Positions 53,495 through 63,082 of a stretch of DNA of 64,000 nt are shown here, piece after piece; within the stretch, counting starts at the first letter, position 1; each line of letters starts with the position of its first letter. This DNA comes from Pelagibacteraceae bacterium AG-422-I02 (lineage in GTDB: Bacteria > Pseudomonadota > Alphaproteobacteria > Pelagibacterales > Pelagibacteraceae): NCBI GenBank assembly GCA_003213555.1, contig QCMS01000003.1, positions 33,152-97,151 on the forward strand, given 5' to 3'. Both the position numbers and the translations under genes were made by a program. The notes beneath the pieces were generated by a model. The model did no database searches. It was not told the origin of the DNA and was given only the letters and a program-made list of their open reading frames with translations.

Positions 53495-56234
53495 AGAAAT
53501 TCCAAAAGATAAAAGAAATATTTTTATCACTGGACTTTCAAGTAATAGCAAAGAAATAAAAAAGAATTATATTTTTTTTGCTATTAAAGGAAATAAAACG
53601 AATGGAGAGAAATTCATAAAAGATGCAATAAATAAAGGTGCTTCAGTAATTGTTTGTTCTCAAAGTTGTAAATTTCAAGACAAAAAAATTTTAATAATCA
53701 AAAAGAATAATATTAGGTATTTTTTAAGCGAGATAGCCTCTAAATTTTACAAATTAAAACCAAAAAATATAATCGCTGTTACTGGAACAAATGGTAAAAC
53801 GTCAGTTGCTGATTTATTTTATCAAATATTAAGAATTAATAATCAATCTGCAGGAAGTATTGGTACTTTGGGAATTAAATATAATGGAAAGATTAAAAAA
53901 ACTAATCTTACATCTCCTGATACTATTTCACTTCATAAATACTTATACCTTCTAAAAAAGAAAAAAATAAACAATGTAATTATTGAAGCCTCAAGCCATG
54001 GCTTGCACCAAAAAAGATTACATCATATCAAATTAAAAGGTGCTATTTTTACAAATTTTAGCCAAGACCATTTAGACTATCATAAAAACATGAAGTCCTA
54101 TCTAAATGCCAAATTTTTATTGTTCAAAGAAGTATTGAAAAAAGGGTCCACAATAATTTCTGATAGAGAAATCGACCAATTTTATCAAATAAAAGAAATA
54201 GCAAATAGAAAAAATTTAAAACTTTTAGATATCAGCAAAGAGTTAGAATTACTTAAAAATTTTTATTTAAATTCGTTCAATGACTTTAAATTAAAAAATT
54301 TAGCTATGGCAATTAAGGCAATCAAACTTTGCAGTCCAAAAGAAAATTCAATTTACGGATCTTTAAAAAAAATAAAAGATGTAAATGGTAGACTTGAATT
54401 AGTAAAAAAATACTCAAACGATATAAGAGTTTTTGTAGATTATGCTCATACGCCTGATGCTTTATTAAAAACCTTAAAATCACTTAATAATAGTTATGGA
54501 GATAAAATATCTTTAGTTTTTGGCTGCGGTGGTGATAGGGACAAAAAAAAAAGATCTCTAATGGCAAAAATAGCTGATAGTTATTGTAAAAAAATTTATG
54601 TAACAGACGACAATCCTAGAAATGAAAAACCAAGTAAAATAAGAAATATAATTCTTAAATTTATAAAAAAAAACAAATCTTTTAATATTGGGAATAGATC
54701 CTTAGCAATAAAAAAGGCTATTAAAAACGCAGAACCAGGGGAGATAATTCTTGTGGCTGGTAAAGGACATGAAAAAAAACAAATTTACAAAAATAAAATA
54801 ATTAAAATTTCAGATAAAAAAATTATACAAAAAATAAACTTTAAAAGTAAAATTTTAAATAAAAAAGAGTTAATCTATCGTCAAAATCAATTTTTATTAA
54901 GTAATATTTTAGGTAAAAAAAAAGGTGTAAAATTTAATGGATTATCAATTGACTCCAGGTCAATAAAAAAAGGTAATTTATTTTTATCAATTAAAGGAAA
55001 AAATAATGATGGTAAAAAATTTATAAATGATGCATTGAAAAAAGGTGCAGGGTGTGTAATCACAGACTCAATAATTCAAAAAAAAAATAAAAAAATTTTT
55101 AAAGTAAATAATACAATTTCTTTTTTAAATAACTTTGCCAAATCAAAAAGGGCTCAAAGTCAAGGTAAAATAATAGCAGTAACAGGAAGTGCTGGTAAAA
55201 CATCTGTAAAAAATTTATTAAAAAACCTGCTAAAAAATTTTGGAAAAACTTACTGTTCACCAAAATCTTTCAATAATCATCTCGGCGTACCTATCAGTTT
55301 ATCGAACTTAAGTTTTGATGATAGATTTGGGATTTTTGAAGTAGGTATGAGCAAAATTGGAGAGATCAAAAAACTTTCAAAGATGATTAAACCTCATATT
55401 GGAATAATTACAAATATTGGAGAGGCCCACTTAGAAAATTTTAATAATATTCATGGAATAGCCAAAGCAAAATCAGAATTAATTGAAAATATAGAGCCCG
55501 GAGGAACAATCATCTTAAATAGAGATGATAAATTTTTTAATCATTTATTAAAAAAGGCAAAAAAATATAAATTAAAGATTTCTACATTTGGAAAACATAA
55601 AAAGTCAGATATTTGTTTAAAAAAGATAATAAAAAAAGGCAACATATTTAAATTATTAATAAATATGGGCTATCAAAAAATAGAACTAATAATTAAAGAT
55701 TTAAATTTTTATAACGTACTGTCCTCTTTAGCAGTTTTAAAAGAGTTAAAAATGGATGTTTCAACAATTAAAACAAAATTTAGATTTTTGGATTCCTCTG
55801 AAGGAAGAGGTAAAAAATATATAATTTCGAGATACAATAAAAAATTCAAATTAATAGATGAAAGTTATAACGCAAATCCATTATCAGTAAGAAATGCTAT
55901 TAATAAATTAAGTTCGATAAAGAAAGAAAAATCAAAAAAGTATTTATTATTTGGTGACATGCTTGAATTAGGCTCAAAGTCCAGAAAATATCATGAAGAA
56001 CTTTCTAAAGTTATTAACAATTCTGATATTGATAAAGTATTCATTAAAGGAAATAAATCAATTTTCACATATAAACATCTTAATAAAGATAAAAGAGGAA
56101 ATATTTTACAAAATAAAGAAGATATAGATAGCTGTTTAAGTAAGATTATATCAAATAATGATTATCTTATGATTAAAGGATCTAATGCAACTGGACTTAA
56201 CGAATTTAGTAAAAAAATGATAAAAGGGAAATAA
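53472..56234 (+). CDS. MurE-MurF fusion protein (DAP-adding and D-Ala-D-Ala-adding ligase)
   Basis: One uninterrupted 920-residue ORF carries two Mur ligases in pathway order. Residues about 1-450 are MurE, with ATP loop VTGTNGKTSVADLFYQ, VDYAHTPDALLKTL, and the DAP-specific DNPR in VTDDNPRNEKP near 380. Residues about 470-920 are MurF, with SIDSRSIKKGNLFLSIKG, ATP loop VTGSAGKTSVKNLLK near 565, NNHLGVPISLSNL and DESYNANPLSVRNAI. The fusion adds meso-DAP and then D-Ala-D-Ala to the UDP-MurNAc stem. Separate murE and murF are usual; fusions are known in a few bacteria. Confidence 0.95.
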   Translation: MLLKNLIKEIPKDKRNIFITGLSSNSKEIKKNYIFFAIKGNKTNGEKFIKDAINKGASVIVCSQSCKFQDKKILIIKKNNIRYFLSEIASKFYKLKPKNIIAVTGTNGKTSVADLFYQILRINNQSAGSIGTLGIKYNGKIKKTNLTSPDTISLHKYLYLLKKKKINNVIIEASSHGLHQKRLHHIKLKGAIFTNFSQDHLDYHKNMKSYLNAKFLLFKEVLKKGSTIISDREIDQFYQIKEIANRKNLKLLDISKELELLKNFYLNSFNDFKLKNLAMAIKAIKLCSPKENSIYGSLKKIKDVNGRLELVKKYSNDIRVFVDYAHTPDALLKTLKSLNNSYGDKISLVFGCGGDRDKKKRSLMAKIADSYCKKIYVTDDNPRNEKPSKIRNIILKFIKKNKSFNIGNRSLAIKKAIKNAEPGEIILVAGKGHEKKQIYKNKIIKISDKKIIQKINFKSKILNKKELIYRQNQFLLSNILGKKKGVKFNGLSIDSRSIKKGNLFLSIKGKNNDGKKFINDALKKGAGCVITDSIIQKKNKKIFKVNNTISFLNNFAKSKRAQSQGKIIAVTGSAGKTSVKNLLKNLLKNFGKTYCSPKSFNNHLGVPISLSNLSFDDRFGIFEVGMSKIGEIKKLSKMIKPHIGIITNIGEAHLENFNNIHGIAKAKSELIENIEPGGTIILNRDDKFFNHLLKKAKKYKLKISTFGKHKKSDICLKKIIKKGNIFKLLINMGYQKIELIIKDLNFYNVLSSLAVLKELKMDVSTIKTKFRFLDSSEGRGKKYIISRYNKKFKLIDESYNANPLSVRNAINKLSSIKKEKSKKYLLFGDMLELGSKSRKYHEELSKVINNSDIDKVFIKGNKSIFTYKHLNKDKRGNILQNKEDIDSCLSKIISNNDYLMIKGSNATGLNEFSKKMIKGK

Positions 56235-57320
56235 ATGTTATTTAATTTACTTACTTCATTAATTGATCAATATTCATTTTTAAATGTATTTAAATACCTA
56301 ACTTTTCGAACTGGATTATCAGTAATAACATCTTTAATTGTTGTATTCTTAATTGGTGGCCCATTAATAAAATTATTTTCAGAAAAAATGATCACAGGGC
56401 CAATACGGCAAGATGGGCCAATCGATCATATAATAAAAAAATCTGGAACTCCTACTATGGGTGGGGTAATTATAATTATTGGAATTTTATCAAGTACACT
56501 TTTATGGGCCGACTTATCCAATATATATGTTTGGACATTAATATTTGTCTCATTATCTTTAGGCGCGTTAGGGTTAGTGGATGATGTGCTTAAAATTAAA
56601 TATAAAAATTCAAGAGGTCTTAAATCTAAGTATAAATTTTTTGGGCAAATAATAATTGGAGTTATCACTTTGTTAATTTTAATAAAGTTTTCTAGCCATG
56701 AATATTTATATAATCTTTATTTTCCATTTTTTAAAAATCTAATATGGCAGATGGGTTTAATTTTTATTCCTTTTGGATTATTTGTTATTATCGGAGCATC
56801 GAACGCTGTAAATTTGACCGATGGTTTAGATGGTTTAGCAACAGTGCCCGTAATGTTAGTTGCACTTTCTTTTACCTTAATTTCATATGTAGTTGGAAAT
56901 ACAATTTTTTCAGAATATTTACAGATCCAATATATACCCGACGTTGGCGAGTTATCTATTTTCTGCGGTTCTATTGTAGGAGCTTGTTTAGGCTTTCTTT
57001 GGTATAATGCGCCTCCTGCTAAGATATTTATGGGAGACACTGGCTCTCTTTCATTAGGAGGTTCATTAGCTGCAATTGCAATTATAGTGAAGCATGAGAT
57101 TGTTTTAGCAATAATTGGCGGTTTATTTGTTTTAGAAACTGTTTCAGTTATTATTCAAGTTGTCTCTTTTAAACTTACTGGAAAAAGAATTTTTAAGATG
57201 GCGCCCATACATCATCATTTTGAAAAAAAAGGTTGGGCAGAATCTACGATAGTAATTCGATTTTGGATAATAGCCATCATATTAGCCTTAGTAGGATTAG
57301 CAACATTAAAATTAAGGTAG
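56235..57320 (+). CDS. mraY: Phospho-N-acetylmuramoyl-pentapeptide transferase
   Basis: Inner-membrane enzyme making lipid I. Conserved loops are SGTPTMGGVIIIIGI, GLVDDVLKIKYKNSRGL (Asp pair DD), NAVNLTDGLDGLA (Asp), FMGDTGSLSLGG and APIHHHFEKKGWAES (catalytic-region His). About ten transmembrane helices fill 361 residues. The start immediately follows murEF stop, and murD follows 3 bp downstream. Confidence 0.97.
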   Translation: MLFNLLTSLIDQYSFLNVFKYLTFRTGLSVITSLIVVFLIGGPLIKLFSEKMITGPIRQDGPIDHIIKKSGTPTMGGVIIIIGILSSTLLWADLSNIYVWTLIFVSLSLGALGLVDDVLKIKYKNSRGLKSKYKFFGQIIIGVITLLILIKFSSHEYLYNLYFPFFKNLIWQMGLIFIPFGLFVIIGASNAVNLTDGLDGLATVPVMLVALSFTLISYVVGNTIFSEYLQIQYIPDVGELSIFCGSIVGACLGFLWYNAPPAKIFMGDTGSLSLGGSLAAIAIIVKHEIVLAIIGGLFVLETVSVIIQVVSFKLTGKRIFKMAPIHHHFEKKGWAESTIVIRFWIIAIILALVGLATLKLR

Positions 57321-57323
57321 AAA

Positions 57324-58601
57324 ATGCTACTTAATTCAAAACTCAAAGAACTATCGTTCCTTGTTTATGGACTAGGTTTATCTGGACAGTCAGTAATTAA
57401 ATTTTTTAAAAAAAATAAGATTAATCATTTTAAGGTTTGGGATGATAAAAATTTAAATTTATTAAAAAGATATAGAACCAACAATCTAAATAGGTCATTA
57501 AAAGAAGTTGATTACATAGTTTTATCACCTGGAATAAGTTTAATAAAGAATAAAAAACTGAAAAAATATAAAAAAAAAATTATTACTGATATTGATCTAT
57601 TTTATTTATCAAAAAATAAGAGCAAAACAATTGTAGTAACTGGCACAAATGGAAAATCAACAACATGTAAATTGATAGAACATCTTTTAAAAAAAAATAA
57701 AATTAAATGTTCAGTCGGTGGAAATTTTGGAAAGCCAATTTTAAATTTAAAGGTTTCTAAAAATAGTTATGTCATAATTGAGTCATCTTCTTTTCAACTT
57801 TCACACTCACAATTTATTCTTCCTGATTTTGCTATTTTTTTAAATATTGCAGATGATCATTTGGACTGGCATGGAAATAAGAATAATTATTTAAATTCAA
57901 AATTGAAGATTTTTAATCTTCAAACAAAAAAACATTTTGCTTTACTAGGCATACAATTAAGGAAATTTTTCCTAAAAAAAAAATTTTTAAGTAAATTAAT
58001 CATACCTAACAATTCAGAATTTAAAAAAATTAAAAATCAAATTAATAATCCATATTTATCTACAGGGATTAACGATGAAAATATGAATTTTACTTACACA
58101 CTAGCAAAGTTATTGGGAATAACAAAAAAAGCATTCATTAATGCTTTAAAATCATTCAAAGGTTTACCTCATAGGTTTGAAATTTTTTATAAAAAAAAGA
58201 ACATTACATTTATTAACGACTCTAAGGCAACTTCATTTAGAGCCACACAATCTGCATTATCCAGCCTTAAAAATATTTATTGGATTTTAGGAGGATTACC
58301 TAAAAAGGGAGATAAAATTAATTTATCAAAATACAAAAACAACATTACCAAGTGTTACTTAATTGGCGAAAAAACCAAATTTTTTGAAAATCAAATTCAA
58401 GATAAATTAACTTTTTCAATTACTAAAAACTTACAAAAATCAATAATTCAAATTTTGAAAGATATAAAATTACAAAAAAAAAATAATAAATTTATTTTAT
58501 TGAGTCCAGCAGCTGCTTCATTTGATCAATTTAAAAATTTCGAAAAAAGAGGTGAAAAATTTAAAAGGCTATGTAAAATTTATGGAAGTAAATATATTTA
58601 A
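57324..58601 (+). CDS. murD: UDP-N-acetylmuramoyl-L-alanine--D-glutamate ligase
   Basis: Adds D-Glu to UDP-MurNAc-L-Ala. The ATP loop is IVVTGTNGKSTTCKLIEHLL. IADDHLDWHGNKNNYLNSK, GLPHRFEIF and FINDSKATSFRATQSALSS are Mur-ligase core and family motifs. The C terminus has LLSPAAASFDQFKNFEKRGE. Length 425 is normal. The N-terminal Rossmann-like UDP-binding part begins VYGLGLSGQSV. It overlaps ftsW by 20 bp. Confidence 0.95.
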   Translation: MLLNSKLKELSFLVYGLGLSGQSVIKFFKKNKINHFKVWDDKNLNLLKRYRTNNLNRSLKEVDYIVLSPGISLIKNKKLKKYKKKIITDIDLFYLSKNKSKTIVVTGTNGKSTTCKLIEHLLKKNKIKCSVGGNFGKPILNLKVSKNSYVIIESSSFQLSHSQFILPDFAIFLNIADDHLDWHGNKNNYLNSKLKIFNLQTKKHFALLGIQLRKFFLKKKFLSKLIIPNNSEFKKIKNQINNPYLSTGINDENMNFTYTLAKLLGITKKAFINALKSFKGLPHRFEIFYKKKNITFINDSKATSFRATQSALSSLKNIYWILGGLPKKGDKINLSKYKNNITKCYLIGEKTKFFENQIQDKLTFSITKNLQKSIIQILKDIKLQKKNNKFILLSPAAASFDQFKNFEKRGEKFKRLCKIYGSKYI

Positions 58602-59709
58602 ATTTTTATTAATAGATTATTGGCGAAGTATAGATAAAAAAATATTATTGTGCTTTCTGATTTTGTTTTCCTTGGGTTTATTTTTTTCATTTACTTCTAC
58701 ATCTTCTTTAGCTGGTGAAAGACTTAATAAAGATTTTTATTTTTTTTTTTCCAAACATCTGATTTTTACTTTTTTAGCACTTGTTATTATGATTTCAATT
58801 TCTATGATTAATACCCAACTTTTAATAAAATCTGTAATTCCGTTATTTATTTTATCTTTTTTATTTTTAGCATTAGTTCCAATAATTGGTATTGAAGTGA
58901 AAGGTGCAAAAAGATGGATTGATTTCTTCTTTTTTAGAATACAACCTATTGAATTATTAAAGCCATTTTTTATCTTAATGACGGCAAAATTATTAACTTC
59001 TGAAAAAATTCATAATACTCAAATTAAATATATTTTAAGTTTTTTGCTTTTAAGTTCAGTGATAATTTTATTAATTGATCAACCTGATTTAGGGCAATCA
59101 ATTTTGCTGTTAGGAACTTGGATAGCAACTGTTTTTATTTCTGGTGTAAGCTTAATATATATAATCATTTTTTTTTCGATATTTTTAATTACAATTAGTG
59201 CTTTATTATTTTTTTTACCAGAAAAATTTGGATATATAATTAATCGTCTTGTAACTTTCTTTGACCCAAGCCAAGGAGATAAGTTCCAATCATCAGTGGC
59301 ACTTGATGCAATTAAATTAGGCGGTTTGACAGGTCAAGGCATGGGTGAAGGTATATTGAAAGAGAGCGTACCAGAAGCACACACTGATTATGTTATAGCT
59401 GTTATTTCTGAAGAATTTGGTTCTTTAGTATCTATCATTATAATTGCGATGTTTTTGTATATTTCCTTTAGGATTATAAAAAATTGTTTCAATCAAGAAA
59501 ATCAATTTTTAAAAATTTCTTTAAGTGGTTTGGCAACGTTATTAGTATTTCAGACATTTATTCATGCAGGAGTTAATACGAATTTATTACCAACAACAGG
59601 CATGACTTTGCCATTCTTGAGCTACGGCGGCTCCTCCTTGCTAGGTAGTGCAATTTTAGCAGGATTAGTTTTAAATTATACAAAAAATAAATCTTACTTA
59701 TATGATTAA
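58582..59709 (+). CDS. ftsW: Peptidoglycan glycosyltransferase FtsW
   Basis: SEDS-family polymerase of septal peptidoglycan. It has about ten transmembrane helices. Motifs are DQPDLGQSILLLGTWIA (catalytic-Asp region), LGGLTGQGMGEGILKESVPEAHTDYV and TTGMTLPFLSYGGSSLLGS. I use the ATG at 58582 (MEVNIFKFLLI), 20 codons after the track start. The upstream part is a lysine-rich frame within murD. Length is 375. It overlaps murG by 8 bp. Confidence 0.95.
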   Translation: MEVNIFKFLLIDYWRSIDKKILLCFLILFSLGLFFSFTSTSSLAGERLNKDFYFFFSKHLIFTFLALVIMISISMINTQLLIKSVIPLFILSFLFLALVPIIGIEVKGAKRWIDFFFFRIQPIELLKPFFILMTAKLLTSEKIHNTQIKYILSFLLLSSVIILLIDQPDLGQSILLLGTWIATVFISGVSLIYIIIFFSIFLITISALLFFLPEKFGYIINRLVTFFDPSQGDKFQSSVALDAIKLGGLTGQGMGEGILKESVPEAHTDYVIAVISEEFGSLVSIIIIAMFLYISFRIIKNCFNQENQFLKISLSGLATLLVFQTFIHAGVNTNLLPTTGMTLPFLSYGGSSLLGSAILAGLVLNYTKNKSYLYD

Positions 59710-60796
59710 AAAAAAAATTGTAATAGCAACAGGTGGAACAGGAGGTCATGTTTTGCCAGCATACAGTTTAGCTAATAGTTTTTTAAAAAAAAATTATATT
59801 ATCAAAATAACTATTGATAAAAGAGGTATGAAATATTTTGAGAATCATAGCCGTTTTAACTTTGTAAAATTACCGCTTTCTCCATTGATAAAAAAAAATC
59901 TTTTTACTATTTCATACTCATTTTTAAAAATTTTGCTCTCAACAATTAAATCTTTATTATTTTTGTTGCAAGATAGACCTTCTTTAGTTTTTGGAATGGG
60001 AGGATATTCATCTTTACCAGTCTGTATTGCTGCATTCATATTAAGAATAAAATTTATCATTTATGAGAATAATTTATTAATCGGTAAAGCAAATAAAAAT
60101 CTACTACCTTTTGCTGATAAATTATTCGTTTCCTATAAAGAACTCGAAGGTGTACCAAAAAAATATGAAAATAAAATTTCTACTATTGGCAATATTATTA
60201 GAGAAGAAATTATAAATTTAAACATTAATGATGATAAAACCAATTATTTAGAAAATTTAAAAATTTTAGTTTTAGGAGGCAGTCAAGCAGCTAAAATCTT
60301 TGCCGAACAATTACCAGAAGTATTCGAGAAACTTAAAAATTCAAATAAGAAAATTAAAATTTATCAACAATGTCAAAAAATACAAAATGATAAATTATCT
60401 AATTTTTATCAAAAGTCAGAAATAAATTATGAGATATTTAATTACACAAATAATATTATAGATTATTATTCTAAAGCAAATTTAGTAATCACTCGATCAG
60501 GCGCATCAGTTTTAGGAGAACTTATAAATGTTAAAATTCCTTTTATTGCTATTCCATTGCCTTCAGCGGCAGATAACCATCAATATAAGAATGCTAATTT
60601 TTACGCTAGTAAAGGATTAGGATTTTTATTAGAAGAAAAAGATATAAAAAATAGGCTTTATGAACAAATAGACTCTTTTTATAAAGATAAATCAGTAATT
60701 AAAAATGTTTTATTGAGTCAAAGACAATATTCTGACAAAAAAATCTTTAGTAATTTAAATACCGAAATAGAAAAAATTTTAAATGAAAAAAATTAA
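59702..60796 (+). CDS. murG: UDP-GlcNAc:lipid I GlcNAc transferase
   Basis: Makes lipid II at the inner-membrane cytoplasmic face. The GT-B motifs are ATGGTGGHVLPAYSLA (G-loop 1), VFGMGGYSSLPVCIAA (G-loop 2), LVLGGSQAAKIFAEQLP (G-loop 3), and VITRSGASVLGELINVKIPF with PLPSAADNHQYKNA, which bind UDP-GlcNAc. Length 364 is normal. It overlaps murC by 14 bp. Confidence 0.97.
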   Translation: MIKKKIVIATGGTGGHVLPAYSLANSFLKKNYIIKITIDKRGMKYFENHSRFNFVKLPLSPLIKKNLFTISYSFLKILLSTIKSLLFLLQDRPSLVFGMGGYSSLPVCIAAFILRIKFIIYENNLLIGKANKNLLPFADKLFVSYKELEGVPKKYENKISTIGNIIREEIINLNINDDKTNYLENLKILVLGGSQAAKIFAEQLPEVFEKLKNSNKKIKIYQQCQKIQNDKLSNFYQKSEINYEIFNYTNNIIDYYSKANLVITRSGASVLGELINVKIPFIAIPLPSAADNHQYKNANFYASKGLGFLLEEKDIKNRLYEQIDSFYKDKSVIKNVLLSQRQYSDKKIFSNLNTEIEKILNEKN

Positions 60797-62180
60797 TTTA
60801 GGTCAGAAAGATATTATTCACTTTGTAGGTATAGGCGGCATAGGTATGAGCGGTCTTGCTAAAATAATGAAAAATATGGGTTTTTTAATTCAAGGTAGTG
60901 ATCAGGATAAAAATAAAAATACAATCAGTTGTTTGAAATATGGAATAAAAACTTTTATTGGACATTCAGTATCTAATATAAAGAAAGCTACAATTTTGGT
61001 AAAATCTACAGCAATAAAAAATAATAATATTGAAATAAAATATGCAAAAAAAAATAAAATTCCAATTTACTCTAGAGCAGAAGTTTTAGCTGATGTCGTT
61101 TCTTTAAAAAAAAACATAATTATCACTGGATCTCATGGGAAAACTACAACAACTTCTTTAGTTGCAAAAATTTTATCTGATCAAAGACTCGATCCTACTA
61201 TTATTAACGGAGGGGTAATAAATTCCCTGAAGAGCAACGCAAAGCTAGGTAAAGGTGAATGGGCAATATTGGAGGCGGATGAATCAGACGGAAGTTTCTT
61301 AAAATTACCTATTAATTATTCGATTGTTACTAATATTGATTATGAACATTTAGATTTTTATAGGAATTATAAAAATTTAGAAAAATCATTTGTAGAATTT
61401 ATTAACAAAACCCCACCTACTGGCAAAGCTGTTATTTGTATGGATAATTTTAACATTAGAAAAATACTTAATAAGATTAAAAACAAAAATATATTAACAT
61501 ATGGTGAAAACAGAAGAGCCAAATATCAAATAAAAAAAATTAGATATAATATTTATAATACAACTTTTGAATTAGTTTTTTCAAATAAAGATAAAAAAAA
61601 AAGAATTATTAAAAATATCAATGTCAAATTATTAGGAAAACATAATGTTTTAAATACTACGGCAGCTTTAATAGTTTGCTTGAATTTAGGAGCAAATTTA
61701 AATTTAGCTAAAAAATCACTTAAAAATTTTTCTGGTGTGCAGAGGAGAATGACAAAAGTGTTCTCAAATAAAAAAAATGATTTCTACGACGATTACGCTC
61801 ATCATCCAACTGAGATAAGTTCAATTTTGGATGGAGTAAAAAATGTTAATTCAAGAAGAAAAATTATAAGTGTTTTTGAACCTCACAGATACTCTAGAGT
61901 ATTGTCACTTAAAAATGAATTTTCAAAATGTTTTATTAAAACAGATTTAGTAATTTTATGTCCTCTCTATGCGGCTGGAGAAAAAAAGAACAATAAATTT
62001 AATTTAGTAAAATTTGCAAACTTAATTTCTAAAAATTCCAAAACACAAGTTATTATTGTAAAAAATGAGTCTGAATTAAGTAATTTTTTGAAGAAAAACT
62101 TAATAAGTAATGAAATCGTAATTGGAATGGGAGCGGGTTTAATATCAAAATGGATGTCAGGACTTAAGCTAAATTTATGA
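60783..62180 (+). CDS. murC: UDP-N-acetylmuramate--L-alanine ligase
   Basis: First amino-acid ligase of the Mur pathway. The UDP site is FVGIGGIGMSGLAKIM, and the ATP loop is ITGSHGKTTTTSLVAKIL. ILEADESDGSFLKL and NIDYEHLDFY follow in the central domain, and FYDDYAHHPTEISSIL and FEPHRYSRV in the C-terminal domain. Length 465 is normal. Its end overlaps murB by 4 bp (ATGA). Confidence 0.97.
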   Translation: MKKINLGQKDIIHFVGIGGIGMSGLAKIMKNMGFLIQGSDQDKNKNTISCLKYGIKTFIGHSVSNIKKATILVKSTAIKNNNIEIKYAKKNKIPIYSRAEVLADVVSLKKNIIITGSHGKTTTTSLVAKILSDQRLDPTIINGGVINSLKSNAKLGKGEWAILEADESDGSFLKLPINYSIVTNIDYEHLDFYRNYKNLEKSFVEFINKTPPTGKAVICMDNFNIRKILNKIKNKNILTYGENRRAKYQIKKIRYNIYNTTFELVFSNKDKKKRIIKNINVKLLGKHNVLNTTAALIVCLNLGANLNLAKKSLKNFSGVQRRMTKVFSNKKNDFYDDYAHHPTEISSILDGVKNVNSRRKIISVFEPHRYSRVLSLKNEFSKCFIKTDLVILCPLYAAGEKKNNKFNLVKFANLISKNSKTQVIIVKNESELSNFLKKNLISNEIVIGMGAGLISKWMSGLKLNL

Positions 62181-63082
62181 ACTTAGAAAATAATCTTACA
62201 AGCATATTTGGAGAAAATTTTAGGAAAGAGGTAAATTTATCAAATTATAGTTGGTTTAATTTAGGTGGAAATGCCGAATATTTTTTTAAAGCTGACAGTA
62301 AAGATGAATTAATGGAATTTTTAAGACATGCAAAAAAAATGAATTTAAAAACTTTTATTTTAGGTGCTGGCTCAAATATATTGTTTAGAGACAAAGGTGT
62401 AAAAGGTGCTGTCATAAAATTGGGAAAGAATTTTTCATATACTAAGTTAATCAACAGCAATACCATCGAAGTAGGCGCTGCAACGCTTGATCGTAAGGTA
62501 TCTAATTTTGCAATAGATAACTCTTTGGGTAACTTAGAATTTTTATCATGCATACCAGGCTCTATAGGTGGGGCGATAATTATGAATAGTGGTTGCTATG
62601 ACAATGATATTTCCAAAATATTAGTATCTATTCGGGTCATTGATAAAAACAAATTATCTATTTCTGAGGTAAAAAGAGAAGACATTAAATTTATTTACAG
62701 AGGAACAAATTTACCAGATAATTTAATAATAATTTCAGCAAAATTAAAAGGATTAATAAGTAAAAAAGATATCATAAAAAAAAAACAACTAGAATTAATT
62801 GAGAGAAAAAAAGTATCACAACCGAGCCAAGTAAAAACATGTGGAAGTACTTTCAAAAATGTAAGCAATGATAAAAAAGCTTGGAAGCTTATCAAAGAAG
62901 CAGGTTGCGATTACTTTAAAGAAGGAGACGCAATTATTTCAAAAACACATTGTAATTTTTTTGTTAATAATGGTGATGCAAAATCTTCCGATATTGAAAA
63001 ATTAATTAAAAAAGTAAAAAAATCTGTTCACGATAAGACTGGGATAAATTTAGAACTAGAAATAAAAATTGTTGGTGAATAA
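62177..63082 (+). CDS. murB: UDP-N-acetylenolpyruvoylglucosamine reductase
   Basis: FAD enzyme reducing enolpyruvyl-UDP-GlcNAc to UDP-MurNAc. The FAD segment is LGAGSNILFRDKGVKGAV, and LSCIPGSIGGAIIMNSGCYDND is the family block. The acid/base Ser is in VKTCGSTFKNV. The catalytic Glu near the end is in NLELEIKIVGE. Length 301 fits type II MurB, which lacks the extra loop of the E. coli type. It overlaps ddl by 8 bp. Confidence 0.96.
   Translation: MNLENNLTSIFGENFRKEVNLSNYSWFNLGGNAEYFFKADSKDELMEFLRHAKKMNLKTFILGAGSNILFRDKGVKGAVIKLGKNFSYTKLINSNTIEVGAATLDRKVSNFAIDNSLGNLEFLSCIPGSIGGAIIMNSGCYDNDISKILVSIRVIDKNKLSISEVKREDIKFIYRGTNLPDNLIIISAKLKGLISKKDIIKKKQLELIERKKVSQPSQVKTCGSTFKNVSNDKKAWKLIKEAGCDYFKEGDAIISKTHCNFFVNNGDAKSSDIEKLIKKVKKSVHDKTGINLELEIKIVGE

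Noticed and set aside
54870-54940. Frameshift or missed stop joining separate murE and murF genes
   Set aside because: The reading frame continues through a plausible linker with no overlapping start or stop, so a true fusion is the simpler reading.
56426-57040. Minus-strand ORFs opposite mraY, and plus-strand 56744-57007
   Set aside because: MraY is complete in its own frame; the others lack family features.
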